Below are positions 24,521 to 33,075 of a DNA stretch of 33,164 bases, one piece after another. The notes below the pieces were generated by a model. The model worked only from the letters and a program-made list of their open reading frames with translations. It searched no databases and was not told the DNA's origin. The stretch is from assembly GCA_018608045.1 (NCBI GenBank), contig JABBAI010000066.1, forward strand, positions 1-33,164, read 5' to 3'. Numbering within the stretch: the stretch's first letter is position 1; every line of letters starts with the position of its first letter. The position numbers and the translations under genes were made by a program. The stretch is from Octadecabacter sp. GTDB lineage: Bacteria; Pseudomonadota; Alphaproteobacteria; Rhodobacterales; Rhodobacteraceae.

Positions 24521-25909
24521 TTATTTCGGGCCGATCATGTCTTCTGGGCGTACGACGCGGTCAAAGGTTTCTTCGTCCACAAAGCCCAGTGCCACAGCTT
24601 CTTCGCGTAGGGTAGTGCCGTTTTTGTGGGCGGTCTTGGCGACCTTCGTGGCGTTGTCGTAGCCGATTTCGGGGGCCAATGCGGTGACCAGCATCAAGGA
24701 TTCATTCATCAGCTTGTCGATGCGCGGCTCATTCGCCTCGGTGCCTTTCAGCATCCGGTCCGTAAAGCTGTCGGTGACGTCGCCCAAAAGCTGCATAGAT
24801 TGCAACAGGTTATAGGACATCATCGGGTTATAGACGTTAAGTTCAAAGTGCCCCTGTGATCCGGCAAAGCCAATCGCAGCATCGTTGCCCAAGATATGCG
24901 CGCAAACTTGGGTCATCGCCTCAGCCTGCGTAGGGTTCACTTTGCCGGGCATGATGGAGCTGCCGGGCTCATTTTCCGGCAGGATCAATTCACCGAGGCC
25001 GGAGCGCGGGCCAGACCCCAAAAATCGCATGTCGTTGGCGATCTTATAGCAGGCCATGGCAGTCGTTTTGATCGCGCCAGACATGAACACCATCGCGTCG
25101 TGCGCGGCGAGGGCTTCGAATTTATTGGGCGCAGTCACAAACGGCAGGCCTGTGATGTCGGCCATGTGGGCGGCAACAGTTGTGTCCCAGCCTTTGTCCG
25201 TGTTCAGGCCTGTTCCAACGGCGGTCCCACCTTGGGCGAGTTCATAGATACCGGGCAGGGCCATTTTGATACGTTCAATCCCGTTGCGGATTTGCATGGC
25301 ATAGCCTGAAAATTCCTGGCCCAATGTCAGCGGCGTCGCGTCTTGGGTATGGGTGCGGCCGATCTTGATGATGTCTTTGAATTTTTCGGCCTTGTTTTCC
25401 AGTTCGGTCGCGAATTTTTCAAGCCCGGGCAGCATCACATCACGGGCTGTCATTGCAGCGGCGATGTGCATCGCGGTGGGGAAGGTGTCGTTGGACGACT
25501 GGCCCATGTTGCAGTGATCGTTCGGGTGAACCGGCGTTTTGGACCCGATCACGCCACCAAGGATTTCAATCGCGCGGTTTGATATCACTTCGTTGGAATT
25601 CATGTTGGATTGCGTTCCAGATCCGGTTTGCCAAACTACCAGCGGGAAATGATCGTCCAGCTTGCCGTCGATCACTTCGCCCGCGGCTTCGATCATCGCA
25701 TCGGCCAGCGTCGCATTCAATTTGCCAGACGCTTTGTTTGCCATCGCGCAGGCCTGTTTGATAACCCCCAATGCGCGCACAATCGCGACGGGCTGCTTTT
25801 CCCAACCGATCGGGAAATTCATCAGGCTACGCTGTGTTTGCGCGCCCCAATAGCGGTCTGATTGCACTTCGAGTGGGCCAAAGCTGTCGGTTTCCGTGCG
25901 AGTGGTCAT
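24521..25909 (-). CDS. fumC: Class II fumarate hydratase
   Basis: Converts fumarate to malate in the TCA cycle; iron-free homotetramer in the cytoplasm. The 462-residue protein has SGTQSNMN (substrate contact), RTHTQDATP with the catalytic His187, and the lyase-superfamily signature [11 protein letters not shown] (316-326), whose first Ser pair supplies the catalytic base. Length is standard. The gene is followed without a gap by DUF4169 and RHH genes. As fumarate is a C4-dicarboxylate, the DctBD and TRAP genes in the same window are metabolically related, though physically distant. Confidence 0.97.
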   Translation of the reverse strand: MTTRTETDSFGPLEVQSDRYWGAQTQRSLMNFPIGWEKQPVAIVRALGVIKQACAMANKASGKLNATLADAMIEAAGEVIDGKLDDHFPLVVWQTGSGTQSNMNSNEVISNRAIEILGGVIGSKTPVHPNDHCNMGQSSNDTFPTAMHIAAAMTARDVMLPGLEKFATELENKAEKFKDIIKIGRTHTQDATPLTLGQEFSGYAMQIRNGIERIKMALPGIYELAQGGTAVGTGLNTDKGWDTTVAAHMADITGLPFVTAPNKFEALAAHDAMVFMSGAIKTTAMACYKIANDMRFLGSGPRSGLGELILPENEPGSSIMPGKVNPTQAEAMTQVCAHILGNDAAIGFAGSQGHFELNVYNPMMSYNLLQSMQLLGDVTDSFTDRMLKGTEANEPRIDKLMNESLMLVTALAPEIGYDNATKVAKTAHKNGTTLREEAVALGFVDEETFDRVVRPEDMIGPK

Positions 25910-25987
25910 ATCAATATCCTAGCGGTATACATTTGCATGCCGTTTAGCGCGGCGCGCCCCAAAGGGCAACGGCGCAGATCGGTCAAA

Positions 25988-26461
25988 TTATTTGCGAAAC
26001 TGGTCCAAAGAGACGACGTCGGCGTCTTTCTTGGGCGTGTCTTCTGGTTCTGCCATGACGTCCATCGGGGCTTCTGGCGCATCCATGTCATCATCATCGT
26101 CATCGGTTTCAAAGCGCAGACCAAATTCGACACTGGGATCAACGAAGGTTTTGATCGCGTTATACGGGACGTAAAGCGGTTCGGGGCTGTCACCGAATGA
26201 CAGCGTAATGCCGAACCCTTGGTCCGTGACCGTAAGGCTTTCGTATTGATGTTGGACCACAATCGTCATCTCACCGGGGTAGCGATCAGACAGCCAATCC
26301 GCGATTTCAACATCGGGGTGCATCGTGTCAAAGGTCACAAAGAAGTGGTGTGCGCCGGGCAATCCGTTGGCTGAGATATCGGTCAGGACTTCGTAGATCA
26401 GCCCGCGCATCGCCTTGTGCATCAGGCTACCGTAATCGATGGATTGGTTTGGATCGGACAT
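25988..26461 (-). CDS. sspB: SspB family ClpXP adaptor
   Basis: Alpha-type SspB, which delivers ssrA-tagged and other substrates to the ClpXP protease. The 157 residues start with the helix IDYGSLMHKAMRGLIYEVLTD, followed by the substrate-binding beta domain (HHFFVTFDTMHPDV, PGEMTIVVQHQY, SFGDSPEPLYVPYNAIKTFVDPS). A flexible acidic linker (about 115-145) leads to the C-terminal ClpX-binding peptide VVSLDQFRK. Length and layout match the family. It lies 78 bp upstream of fumC on the same strand. Confidence 0.93.
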   Translation of the reverse strand: MSDPNQSIDYGSLMHKAMRGLIYEVLTDISANGLPGAHHFFVTFDTMHPDVEIADWLSDRYPGEMTIVVQHQYESLTVTDQGFGITLSFGDSPEPLYVPYNAIKTFVDPSVEFGLRFETDDDDDDMDAPEAPMDVMAEPEDTPKKDADVVSLDQFRK

Positions 26462-26532
26462 GGGTGCAAGCTCCGTTCAGGCGGCTGTGGACAGCATACG
26501 AGATTCGGGGCCAGATAAAAGAGGCCGATTGA

Positions 26533-27771
26533 CTAAGTCAGTGCCCAAACCCCGATCCCCGCCAACGCCATGATCCCAAGGGTAATTGTCAGTGGGACTT
26601 TCTGCCAAATGAGCAGGGCGGCGGCAAGGACTGTCAGCACGGCGGCGAATGCGTTGAAGGTCGACCACGTCGGCGCGAGAATTTTGAACACTCCGTCGGT
26701 GGTTGTCACATCGTCAAACATCACGTGGGCGGCAAACCAAAGCGACAGGTTGGCAATCACCCCGACGACCGCCGCCGTAATCGCCGCGAGGCCTGCGCGG
26801 ATACGCGGATACCCATCCAGCCAGTCAATCATCGGCGCACCAGCGAAAATCCATATAAAGCAGGGCACAAAGGTGACCCAGATCGTCATGATCCCCGCAA
26901 GCAGCCCCAAGGCCCAGCCACCCTGCGCAATACCAGCAAGGATCCCTGTAAATTCCGTGACCAAGATCAGTGGGCCGGGCGTGGTTTCTGCCAACCCCAA
27001 CGCGTCGATCATTTGGGCCGTGGACAGCCAGCCATAATCTGTCACCACCGCTTGCGTCATGTAGGCCAGCACCGCATAGGCCCCGCCAAATGTCACCACC
27101 GCGAGCTTTGAGAAGAACAACCCAACAGCCAACAAGAACGCAGCACCAAACATCCACGCGGCGACAAGGGGCAGGGCCCATAAGACTGATCCGACAACAA
27201 CAGGTATGACGGATTGGCGCCATGGCAGCGCTGTCTTAAGCTGCATGTGATCTGTGCACGTCAGTGCCCCGTACATCGCGGCTGCGGCAATCACGATTGG
27301 AAACGGCAGGTTGAACGCGAACAGGGCCAGAAATGACATCAGCGCAATGATGCGATGATCCGTGCGCCCCAAGGCCTTACCGAGAAGACGCAAGATGGCC
27401 TGCACAACAATGATGATAACGGCTGCTTTGATCCCTAGAAATGCGGCCTGCACCAGCGGCAGCGCGCCAAAGGACGCATAGGCAAATGCAAGCATCGCAA
27501 TCAGCAGCGCACCGGGCAACACGAACAACCCACCTGCGATCAAACCACCCCTGATCCCGCGCAGTTTCCAGCCCGCATAGATGGCCAATTGCATCGCTTC
27601 GGGTCCGGGCAACATCATGCAGAACGACAGTGCCTTGAGGAAATCGGGTTGGCTAAGAAGGGGGCGGTCTTCCACCAATTCCTTTTGCATCAACGCGATT
27701 TGTGCAGCGGGTCCACCGAAGGACAAACAGCCGATGCGCCCAAACACGCGGATCATGTCTGACGTGTTCAT
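26533..27771 (-). CDS. chrA: Chromate transporter ChrA (two-domain)
   Basis: An inner-membrane chromate efflux protein of the CHR family, 412 residues. Two homologous halves are visible: the first starts FGRIGCLSFGGPAAQIALM with PGPEAMQLAIYAGW, and the second has VVTFGGAYAVLAYMTQAV with TTPGPLILVTEFTGILAG. Both repeats carry the FGG and PGP motifs. About ten hydrophobic segments are present. The start overlaps the upstream rhodanese-ChrB gene in ATGA, so the two form an operon for chromate resistance. CHR proteins can also carry other oxyanions. Confidence 0.92.
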   Translation of the reverse strand: MNTSDMIRVFGRIGCLSFGGPAAQIALMQKELVEDRPLLSQPDFLKALSFCMMLPGPEAMQLAIYAGWKLRGIRGGLIAGGLFVLPGALLIAMLAFAYASFGALPLVQAAFLGIKAAVIIIVVQAILRLLGKALGRTDHRIIALMSFLALFAFNLPFPIVIAAAAMYGALTCTDHMQLKTALPWRQSVIPVVVGSVLWALPLVAAWMFGAAFLLAVGLFFSKLAVVTFGGAYAVLAYMTQAVVTDYGWLSTAQMIDALGLAETTPGPLILVTEFTGILAGIAQGGWALGLLAGIMTIWVTFVPCFIWIFAGAPMIDWLDGYPRIRAGLAAITAAVVGVIANLSLWFAAHVMFDDVTTTDGVFKILAPTWSTFNAFAAVLTVLAAALLIWQKVPLTITLGIMALAGIGVWALT

Positions 27772-28565
27772 GGTGCGTCCTTAAAGCTTGCATGAGTTTC
27801 ATCCACCCCGTCGCGCGCCCAGCGATACAGTGCGTCGTAAAGGGGCATGGCTGCGTCTAACTGAGTGTGATCGTCGCGGTGCATGCGGGACAAACCGACA
27901 GAAAGGGCCAGCAGACCCGCGGCTTGCGGGCTGTCATCGGTGCCTGTGTCTGCCGCGCGAATGACCTGTGCCATACGGTTCAGCGCGTTGGTGCGCAGAT
28001 CGAACGCATCCAGCATCGCATCAAACGTGCAGTGATCGCCGACATGGGAAAATGCGATGTCAGGGACATCAAAGGGCGTGGCGTTGTAGCGATCAGCGGC
28101 ACCAATTACCCATTCTGGTGCGACGAACATGAATTCGGCGTCCGCGTTCACAAAGCGGCGGATCAGCCACGGACAGGCGATGCGATCAATCTTTGGGCGG
28201 TGGCGTGTGACCCAAAGGTGTGTTGTGGGCAGGGCGGCAAACGGAATGGGCGGGGCGCCATTCGTATCGCGCCACCCAAACATTCCGCCAGACAGAAACT
28301 GTGCATCAATTCCACGTCCGCGCAGTTGTGACGTTAGACCCTGGCTCAACTTGATGCCGCGTTGGCAGGTTATAATGCAGGCGCGACCCGTCAGGCGTGC
28401 CAACAGGCCGTCGATATCTGTGTGGGGGTGTCGGAATGAACCGGGGATCAAATAGGGATCGACAGCAAAATCTGGATCGATTGAGATATCGACGATCACA
28501 GGACATTCGGGTGTGCCGATCAGGCGCAACAATTGTTTGGGGGTGATTTCGTTCGGGGCAGCCAT
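27768..28565 (-). CDS. chrB: Rhodanese-ChrB fusion, chromate resistance protein
   Basis: A 265-residue fusion. Residues about 8-105 are a rhodanese-like domain (VIVDISIDPDF, active-site Cys67 in ACIITCQRGIKLS, then GGMFGWRD). Residues about 115-260 are the ChrB C-terminal domain (WVTRHRPKIDRIACPWLIRRFVN, DIAFSHVGDHCTFDAML). ChrB proteins sense or help detoxify chromate beside ChrA. The regulatory N-terminal ChrB domain is absent, so it is probably not a DNA-binding repressor. I chose the ATG giving MAAPNE because AGGAG sits eight bases before it; three in-frame ATGs lie further upstream. The fusion may pair thiol chemistry with chromate reduction, which is inference. Confidence 0.88.
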   Translation of the reverse strand: MAAPNEITPKQLLRLIGTPECPVIVDISIDPDFAVDPYLIPGSFRHPHTDIDGLLARLTGRACIITCQRGIKLSQGLTSQLRGRGIDAQFLSGGMFGWRDTNGAPPIPFAALPTTHLWVTRHRPKIDRIACPWLIRRFVNADAEFMFVAPEWVIGAADRYNATPFDVPDIAFSHVGDHCTFDAMLDAFDLRTNALNRMAQVIRAADTGTDDSPQAAGLLALSVGLSRMHRDDHTQLDAAMPLYDALYRWARDGVDETHASFKDAP

Positions 28566-28670
28566 GTGCATGTCTCCTGCAGGGATAAACATGCGAACGT
28601 CTGGCCGAAGCCTCACGGGGTGTTCGCGGTGATCCCCATATTCTAATTGTGCGGGTTAGCGCGGCGCGCG

Positions 28671-29834
28671 TCAAGTGTGGACGCGCAGTGCCTCAAGCCC
28701 GTGGAAGTGATAGGTATCGCCGTATGTAGCGGGCGCAGTGAGGATTAGGGTCGGGCAGCGTTTGAACAACACCTCAAGTGCAACTCGTAATTCCAGACGG
28801 GCCAGCGGTGCCCCGACGCAAAAGTGTATACCGCCCCCGAAGGCCACATTAACATGGCCTTTGCGGGCGGGATCAAAGTGGTGCGGATCGGGGTAGGGCG
28901 CAGGGTCGCGGTTGGCCGCACCGAGAAGGCATTTCACCGTGTCGCCGCGTTTGAAGGCATGGCCGAACAGCTCACAATCCTCAATCACATAGCGGTCAAA
29001 CATATGCAGGGGCGGATCGAACCGCAGAGCCTCTTCGACGGTTTTGTCATTGGCGGTTCTGATGTCGCGTTCCAGCAGAGTTTTCACCGTATTGCCCAAC
29101 GTGTGCACAGTCGCCTCATGGCCCGCGTTCAACAGCAGGATGCAGGTCGTGATCATCTCATCCGTGCTGAGGCGTGCACCGTCTTCCGTCGCGGCGATCA
29201 GCTGCGTGATGAGGTCATCAGCGGGGGCTGTGCGGCGATCCTCAATATGCTGACGCATAAAGGCGACGAAGGCTTGCGTGGCAGCAATGGCGCGGTCTTC
29301 GGTCGTGCGTGTGCGCCCCGTGACATACATAGCTACCATTGCGTTGGACCAGTTCAACAAATCATCCGCGCGGCTTTCCGGAACACCCAAAAGTCGCGCA
29401 ATGATGACGACAGGCACCGTGCGCGCATAGGCGGTCAGCAGATCGAAGTCGCCGCTGGGAAATTGATCAATCAAGTCGTGACACAGCGCTTCAATTTCTG
29501 GCTCAAGCTCTGCGATGCGGCGGGACGTGAATGCGCGCAGCACCAAACCGCGCAAACGGGTGTGGCGCGGCGGATTAAGTTCCAGCATTGAGTGGGCTTC
29601 AACCGCGTAAAACGGGGCGAGGTGATCGGGGATCGGTTGCGCAAATTCGGACGGGACTTCGCGGCCCATCCGCTTGTCTTTCAGGCAGGTTGCAACAGCT
29701 GCATGGGACACGGCACACACCGCGCCGTAGTCATCCCAGTAAAACAAATCCCCAGTTTCGCGTGCTCGGTCATAAAACGGATACGGATCTTGCACGAAGG
29801 CGCGATCGGTGGGGGATTGGGACAGGTGTTGCAT
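28671..29834 (-). CDS. Cytochrome P450, soluble bacterial type
   Basis: A 387-residue class I P450. The I-helix motif is AGHEAT (237-242), ExxR is Glu268-Arg271 in EEALRFDPP, and the haem loop is FGGGIHFCVGAPLARLE with Cys339. The HTRLR segment in helix C is typical of the soluble bacterial group. Substrate and redox partners are not evident. I placed the start at the ATG giving MQHLSQSPTDRAF; the frame stays open upstream, but that part overlaps the divergent kinase gene. It is unrelated in length and motif style to the other P450 in the window. A 57-bp gap to the divergent kinase must hold both promoters. Confidence 0.92.
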   Translation of the reverse strand: MQHLSQSPTDRAFVQDPYPFYDRARETGDLFYWDDYGAVCAVSHAAVATCLKDKRMGREVPSEFAQPIPDHLAPFYAVEAHSMLELNPPRHTRLRGLVLRAFTSRRIAELEPEIEALCHDLIDQFPSGDFDLLTAYARTVPVVIIARLLGVPESRADDLLNWSNAMVAMYVTGRTRTTEDRAIAATQAFVAFMRQHIEDRRTAPADDLITQLIAATEDGARLSTDEMITTCILLLNAGHEATVHTLGNTVKTLLERDIRTANDKTVEEALRFDPPLHMFDRYVIEDCELFGHAFKRGDTVKCLLGAANRDPAPYPDPHHFDPARKGHVNVAFGGGIHFCVGAPLARLELRVALEVLFKRCPTLILTAPATYGDTYHFHGLEALRVHT

Positions 29835-29891
29835 TGGTGTTTGATGACAATGGTGTCTGGCCTTTGCAAGGGTGGGTTCGTAGATTGGCCT

Positions 29892-31625
29892 ATGTTGAAT
29901 GCGCTCAAACTCAGGATATTGGCGGTCGTGGCCTTTTTGGTGGCGGTGGCGGTTCTGTCTTTGGGGGTCGGCTGGTTTGGCTACATGTCCGCGCTGGACC
30001 AGTTGGAACAACGGGGGCGGTCTGATCTTGCGCTGGCGTCGGACCGTTTGACCGGGGAATTGGGCCGCTACCGTGAGTTGGCGGTTCTGTTGGCGGATCA
30101 CCCCGTGGTGGCTGCGACCCTTGCAGGGGATCGGGGCGATGCGGCTGACTTGCTTCGCGAAACAGCCGATAAGACGGGCAGTTTGGATATTTTGGTGGTA
30201 TCCCAAATGGGGCGCGAATTGGCGTCTGCGTCCGGCAGTAGTGCTGAAAATCACGCAAGCCAGCCCTATTTTACACGCGCGTCGGACGGGGCTATTGGCC
30301 TCTATCATTTGGTGCATGATCGCTACGGTCAGCGTACGTTTCTTTTCGCCGCGCCTGTGTTTTCAGACGCGGGGCCCGTCAGCGGCGCGGTTATTGTGGT
30401 CGTCAACATCGACGCGGTTGAAGCCGTTTGGCGCGGCGCGCGTCCGACCGTATTTTTCACAGACGAGCTTGGTGTTGCGTTTATTTCCAACCGATCTGAG
30501 TTGTTATTTATGGCGCGTGATCTGGTTGACCCGCCGCGCACGTCAACGGTGGATTACAACGCGGATATCTTGCGCCCATTCATGACCCACACTGTCCAAA
30601 ACCAACAGGGTCGGGCCGTGTGGTCCGTTGAAGGACAGCGTTACGTGCCGCGCACGGCGTTGCATCTGACGTTGCCCTTGCCTGTGATCCAGATGACGGG
30701 CGAAGCCCTGATGGACGTGGCACCTGCGCGCACCTTTGCGCGTCTTCAGGCAGGGGCGGCGGCGGCGATTTGTTTGGCCTTTGGCGCGATGTTGTTTTTA
30801 GCCACAGAACGTCGCCGCACGCTTGCAGACGCCAACATCCGGCTTGAGGCCGCCGTAGAAGCCCGCACCGCCGAACTGACAAAAGCCCAAAGTGATCTTG
30901 TGCAGGCGGGTAAGTTGTCGGCACTTGGACAAATGTCAGCAGGCATCAGTCATGAGCTGAACCAACCACTGATGGCGATCCGAAGCTACGCCGAAAACGG
31001 GGAAGCCTTTCTAGAGAGGGGCAAAACCGACATCGCGGGTCAAAACCTTAGCCGGATCGCCGAACTTGCCCGCCGCATGGGGCGGATCATTCGCAACTTA
31101 CGTGCGTTCGCCAAACAAGAAAGCGAAGGCATGACAGATGTCGATCTGGCCAGCGTGATTGCGGCGGTTCTTGAAATAACCCAAGCCCGTGCGAGGGCGG
31201 GCGGCGTTGATATTATCTGGGACACGCCCGAAACCCCGATCACAGTTCGCGGCGGCGAAGTGCGTCTGCAACAGGTCGTGTTGAACCTTGTGACCAATGC
31301 GATGGATGCGATGGAGGGGCAGACATTCACCCAGCGGATCGAAATCGACACAGACCGCAGTGGCGCGCGTGTGGATTTGTATGTGCGTGATACGGGGCCG
31401 GGATTGTCCGAACCCGACCGTATCTTTGATCCGTTCTATTCCACCAAACAAGTGACGTCGGATGGAACGGGGCAGGACGGCATGGGGCTTGGCCTGTCGA
31501 TTTCATACGGTTTGGTGCAAAGTTTTGGCGGCATCATTCGCGGGCGTAATCATCCTGCGGGCGGCGCGGTGTTCACGGTAACGCTGGACGCAGCTGACGT
31601 CGCCAGATCCGAGGCCGCGGCATGA
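29892..31625 (+). CDS. dctB: DctB-type C4-dicarboxylate sensor kinase (second pair)
   Basis: A membrane histidine kinase of about 577 residues. A span at residues 5-28 is followed by a periplasmic PDC domain with the pattern SQPYFTRASDGAIGLY, then RTFLFAAPVF and a VVVNIDAVEAVWRG strand, which match DctB. A second span (AAAICLAFGAMLFLA), a coiled-coil linker and the kinase core follow. The phospho-acceptor is His354 in AGISHELNQPLMAI; the N box LVTNAMDAM and G boxes DTGPGL and GMGLGLS are present. The frame is open 100 codons upstream across the P450 start, so I chose the ATG at the first membrane segment. The stop overlaps the regulator's ATG. dctP follows the regulator, supporting C4-dicarboxylate sensing. 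Confidence 0.9.
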   Translation: MLNALKLRILAVVAFLVAVAVLSLGVGWFGYMSALDQLEQRGRSDLALASDRLTGELGRYRELAVLLADHPVVAATLAGDRGDAADLLRETADKTGSLDILVVSQMGRELASASGSSAENHASQPYFTRASDGAIGLYHLVHDRYGQRTFLFAAPVFSDAGPVSGAVIVVVNIDAVEAVWRGARPTVFFTDELGVAFISNRSELLFMARDLVDPPRTSTVDYNADILRPFMTHTVQNQQGRAVWSVEGQRYVPRTALHLTLPLPVIQMTGEALMDVAPARTFARLQAGAAAAICLAFGAMLFLATERRRTLADANIRLEAAVEARTAELTKAQSDLVQAGKLSALGQMSAGISHELNQPLMAIRSYAENGEAFLERGKTDIAGQNLSRIAELARRMGRIIRNLRAFAKQESEGMTDVDLASVIAAVLEITQARARAGGVDIIWDTPETPITVRGGEVRLQQVVLNLVTNAMDAMEGQTFTQRIEIDTDRSGARVDLYVRDTGPGLSEPDRIFDPFYSTKQVTSDGTGQDGMGLGLSISYGLVQSFGGIIRGRNHPAGGAVFTVTLDAADVARSEAAA

Positions 31626-32860
31626 CGATGCGTGTCTTGATTGTGGACGATGAACGCGACGTCCGTGAGGCGTTGGGCCAAACGATCGAGCTTGCTGATC
31701 TAGACGTTGTGCGCGCGGGGTCCTTCGTTGAGGCGAAAGATTACATCGATCCAAGCTTTGACGGGGTCATTGTGACCGACCTGCGCATGCCGGGGCGGGA
31801 CGGTTTTTTCTTGCTCGATCATGTTCGAAAGATTGATCCTGATCTGCCCGTGATATTGCTGACAGGTGAGGGCGATGTTCCCTTGGCCGTCAAAGCGATT
31901 TCAGACGGGGCGTTCGCATTTTTGGAAAAACCGTGCGGCGCGAAAGATTTCCTCGCCACTGTTGAAAGAGCATTGCAAGCGCGCGCGTCTGTTATGGAAA
32001 ATCGGCGTTTGAAGCTGGAAACGGATCGCGGTGACGCGGCGGCGCGCATGTTGGTCGGGGTGTCTGCGGCGTCAGATGCCTTGCGCGCGCGTGTTCGGGC
32101 CGTGGCACGCGCATCAGCCGAAGTCTTGATCACAGGTGAGCCGGGAACGGGCACGCCGAAGATCGCCGAAGTCATTCATTTGTTGTCAGGGGCTGTCAGT
32201 CGACCCTTTGTAAAAAGATCTGCCGCGCAATTGTCGGCGCAGGATTTGGGGTCGGCTTTGACGGATGCAAAGACGGGTACCTTGTACCTTGATGATGTCA
32301 CAGCACTCACGCCCGCGGTTCAATTCGCGTTGCTGGATGCGCTTGAAACTGGCCGCGACGTACGTGTGCTGTCAGGCACATCCCGCGACATTGAGGATGA
32401 AGTCGCGCAAGGGCGGTTCAGCACTGATTTGTTCTACCGTCTTGATTTGATGCGCGTGCATGTGCCCGCATTGCGTGAACGTCCCGAAGATATCCCCGTT
32501 CTGTTTGCCCATTATGTGGCCCAAGCTTGCGAACAAGCGAATTTAGCCCAACCTGAAATCACATCGGATGTGATCGCGGGCCTTATGTCCCAGGATTGGC
32601 CGGGCAATGCGCGCGGGTTGATGAACATCGCGATGCGGTTTGCCATGGGGATGGGGGACGACAGATTAACACGCACGCCTGACGCGGGTCTGGGGTTGGT
32701 TGAACAGCTTGCGCAGGTGGAACGATCCTTACTGGTTGACGCGCTACAACGAACCCAAGGGCGATCTGGTGAGGCGGCACATATGCTCAAGCTGCCGCGC
32801 AAGACATTCTATGATAAATTGGCGCGACACGGGCTTAAGCCCGAAGATTATCGCAGATAG
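31622..32860 (+). CDS. dctD: DctD-type regulator with degenerate AAA+ domain (second pair)
   Basis: A 412-residue response regulator. The receiver domain has its phospho-acceptor at Asp53 (VIVTDLRMPG), and the C-terminal Fis-type helix-turn-helix reads AAHMLKLPRKTFYDKLARHGL. The AAA+ domain is eroded: Walker A reads GEPGTGTPK (172-180), with Thr178 where the catalytic Lys belongs; the LFG/GAFTGA section is absent; Walker B is LYLDDV; and the sensor II region reads WPGNARGL. ATP hydrolysis and sigma54 contact are therefore unlikely. It may act as a phosphorylation-driven DNA-binding activator or repressor with the housekeeping polymerase. Coupling to the kinase (ATGA) and position before dctP indicate control of the TRAP transporter. 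Confidence 0.88.
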   Translation: MTMRVLIVDDERDVREALGQTIELADLDVVRAGSFVEAKDYIDPSFDGVIVTDLRMPGRDGFFLLDHVRKIDPDLPVILLTGEGDVPLAVKAISDGAFAFLEKPCGAKDFLATVERALQARASVMENRRLKLETDRGDAAARMLVGVSAASDALRARVRAVARASAEVLITGEPGTGTPKIAEVIHLLSGAVSRPFVKRSAAQLSAQDLGSALTDAKTGTLYLDDVTALTPAVQFALLDALETGRDVRVLSGTSRDIEDEVAQGRFSTDLFYRLDLMRVHVPALRERPEDIPVLFAHYVAQACEQANLAQPEITSDVIAGLMSQDWPGNARGLMNIAMRFAMGMGDDRLTRTPDAGLGLVEQLAQVERSLLVDALQRTQGRSGEAAHMLKLPRKTFYDKLARHGLKPEDYRR

Positions 32861-32863
32861 GTT

Positions 32864-32879
32864 GTGCGGAATTCCACAC
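32864..32879. promoter_or_regulatory. Palindromic DctD-like site, upstream copy
   Basis: GTGCGGAATTCCACAC is palindromic except for one base pair. As I recall, rhizobial DctD binds sites close to GTGCGGAAATCCGCAC, so this is a strong look-alike. It starts three bases after the regulator stop and about 200 bp before dctP. Confidence 0.55.
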
Positions 32880-32896
32880 AGTTGGCGGTAACGGTC

Positions 32897-32912
32897 GTGT
32901 GATATCCCGCGC
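32897..32912. promoter_or_regulatory. Weaker DctD-like site, downstream copy
   Basis: GTGTGATATCCCGCGC matches 11 of 16 positions of the symmetric form GTGCGGAATTCCGCAC. Its centre is 33 bp from that of the upstream copy, about three helical turns, so both would face the same side of the DNA. Confidence 0.4.
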
Positions 32913-33028
32913 GAGGACGTCGTGGCCAAAATCCAACCTGATACAATTTATTTTAAAAACAAACGCTTACCTGATCTTGCAAAGCGCGCTTTTACGTTGG
33001 CGGAATATCGCCTTTGATGAAGGGGTAG

Positions 33029-33047
33029 TCCATCCGGGAGGGATGGA
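33029..33047 (+). promoter_or_regulatory. Leader hairpin before dctP
   Basis: TCCATCC (33029-33035) and GGATGGA (33041-33047) form a 7-bp stem with loop GGGAG, 29 bases before the dctP start codon. No T-tract follows. It may protect the mRNA 5' end or hold a regulatory site; no -24/-12 (sigma54) promoter was found nearby. Confidence 0.4.
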
Positions 33048-33075
33048 TCGATTCCAATTCCTAGGGAGGAAACCC

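Noticed and set aside
33007-33024. TTGGCGGAATATCGCC region considered as a sigma54 -24/-12 promoter for dctP
   Set aside because: Spacing between the GG and GC doublets is one base short and the TTGC element is missing.
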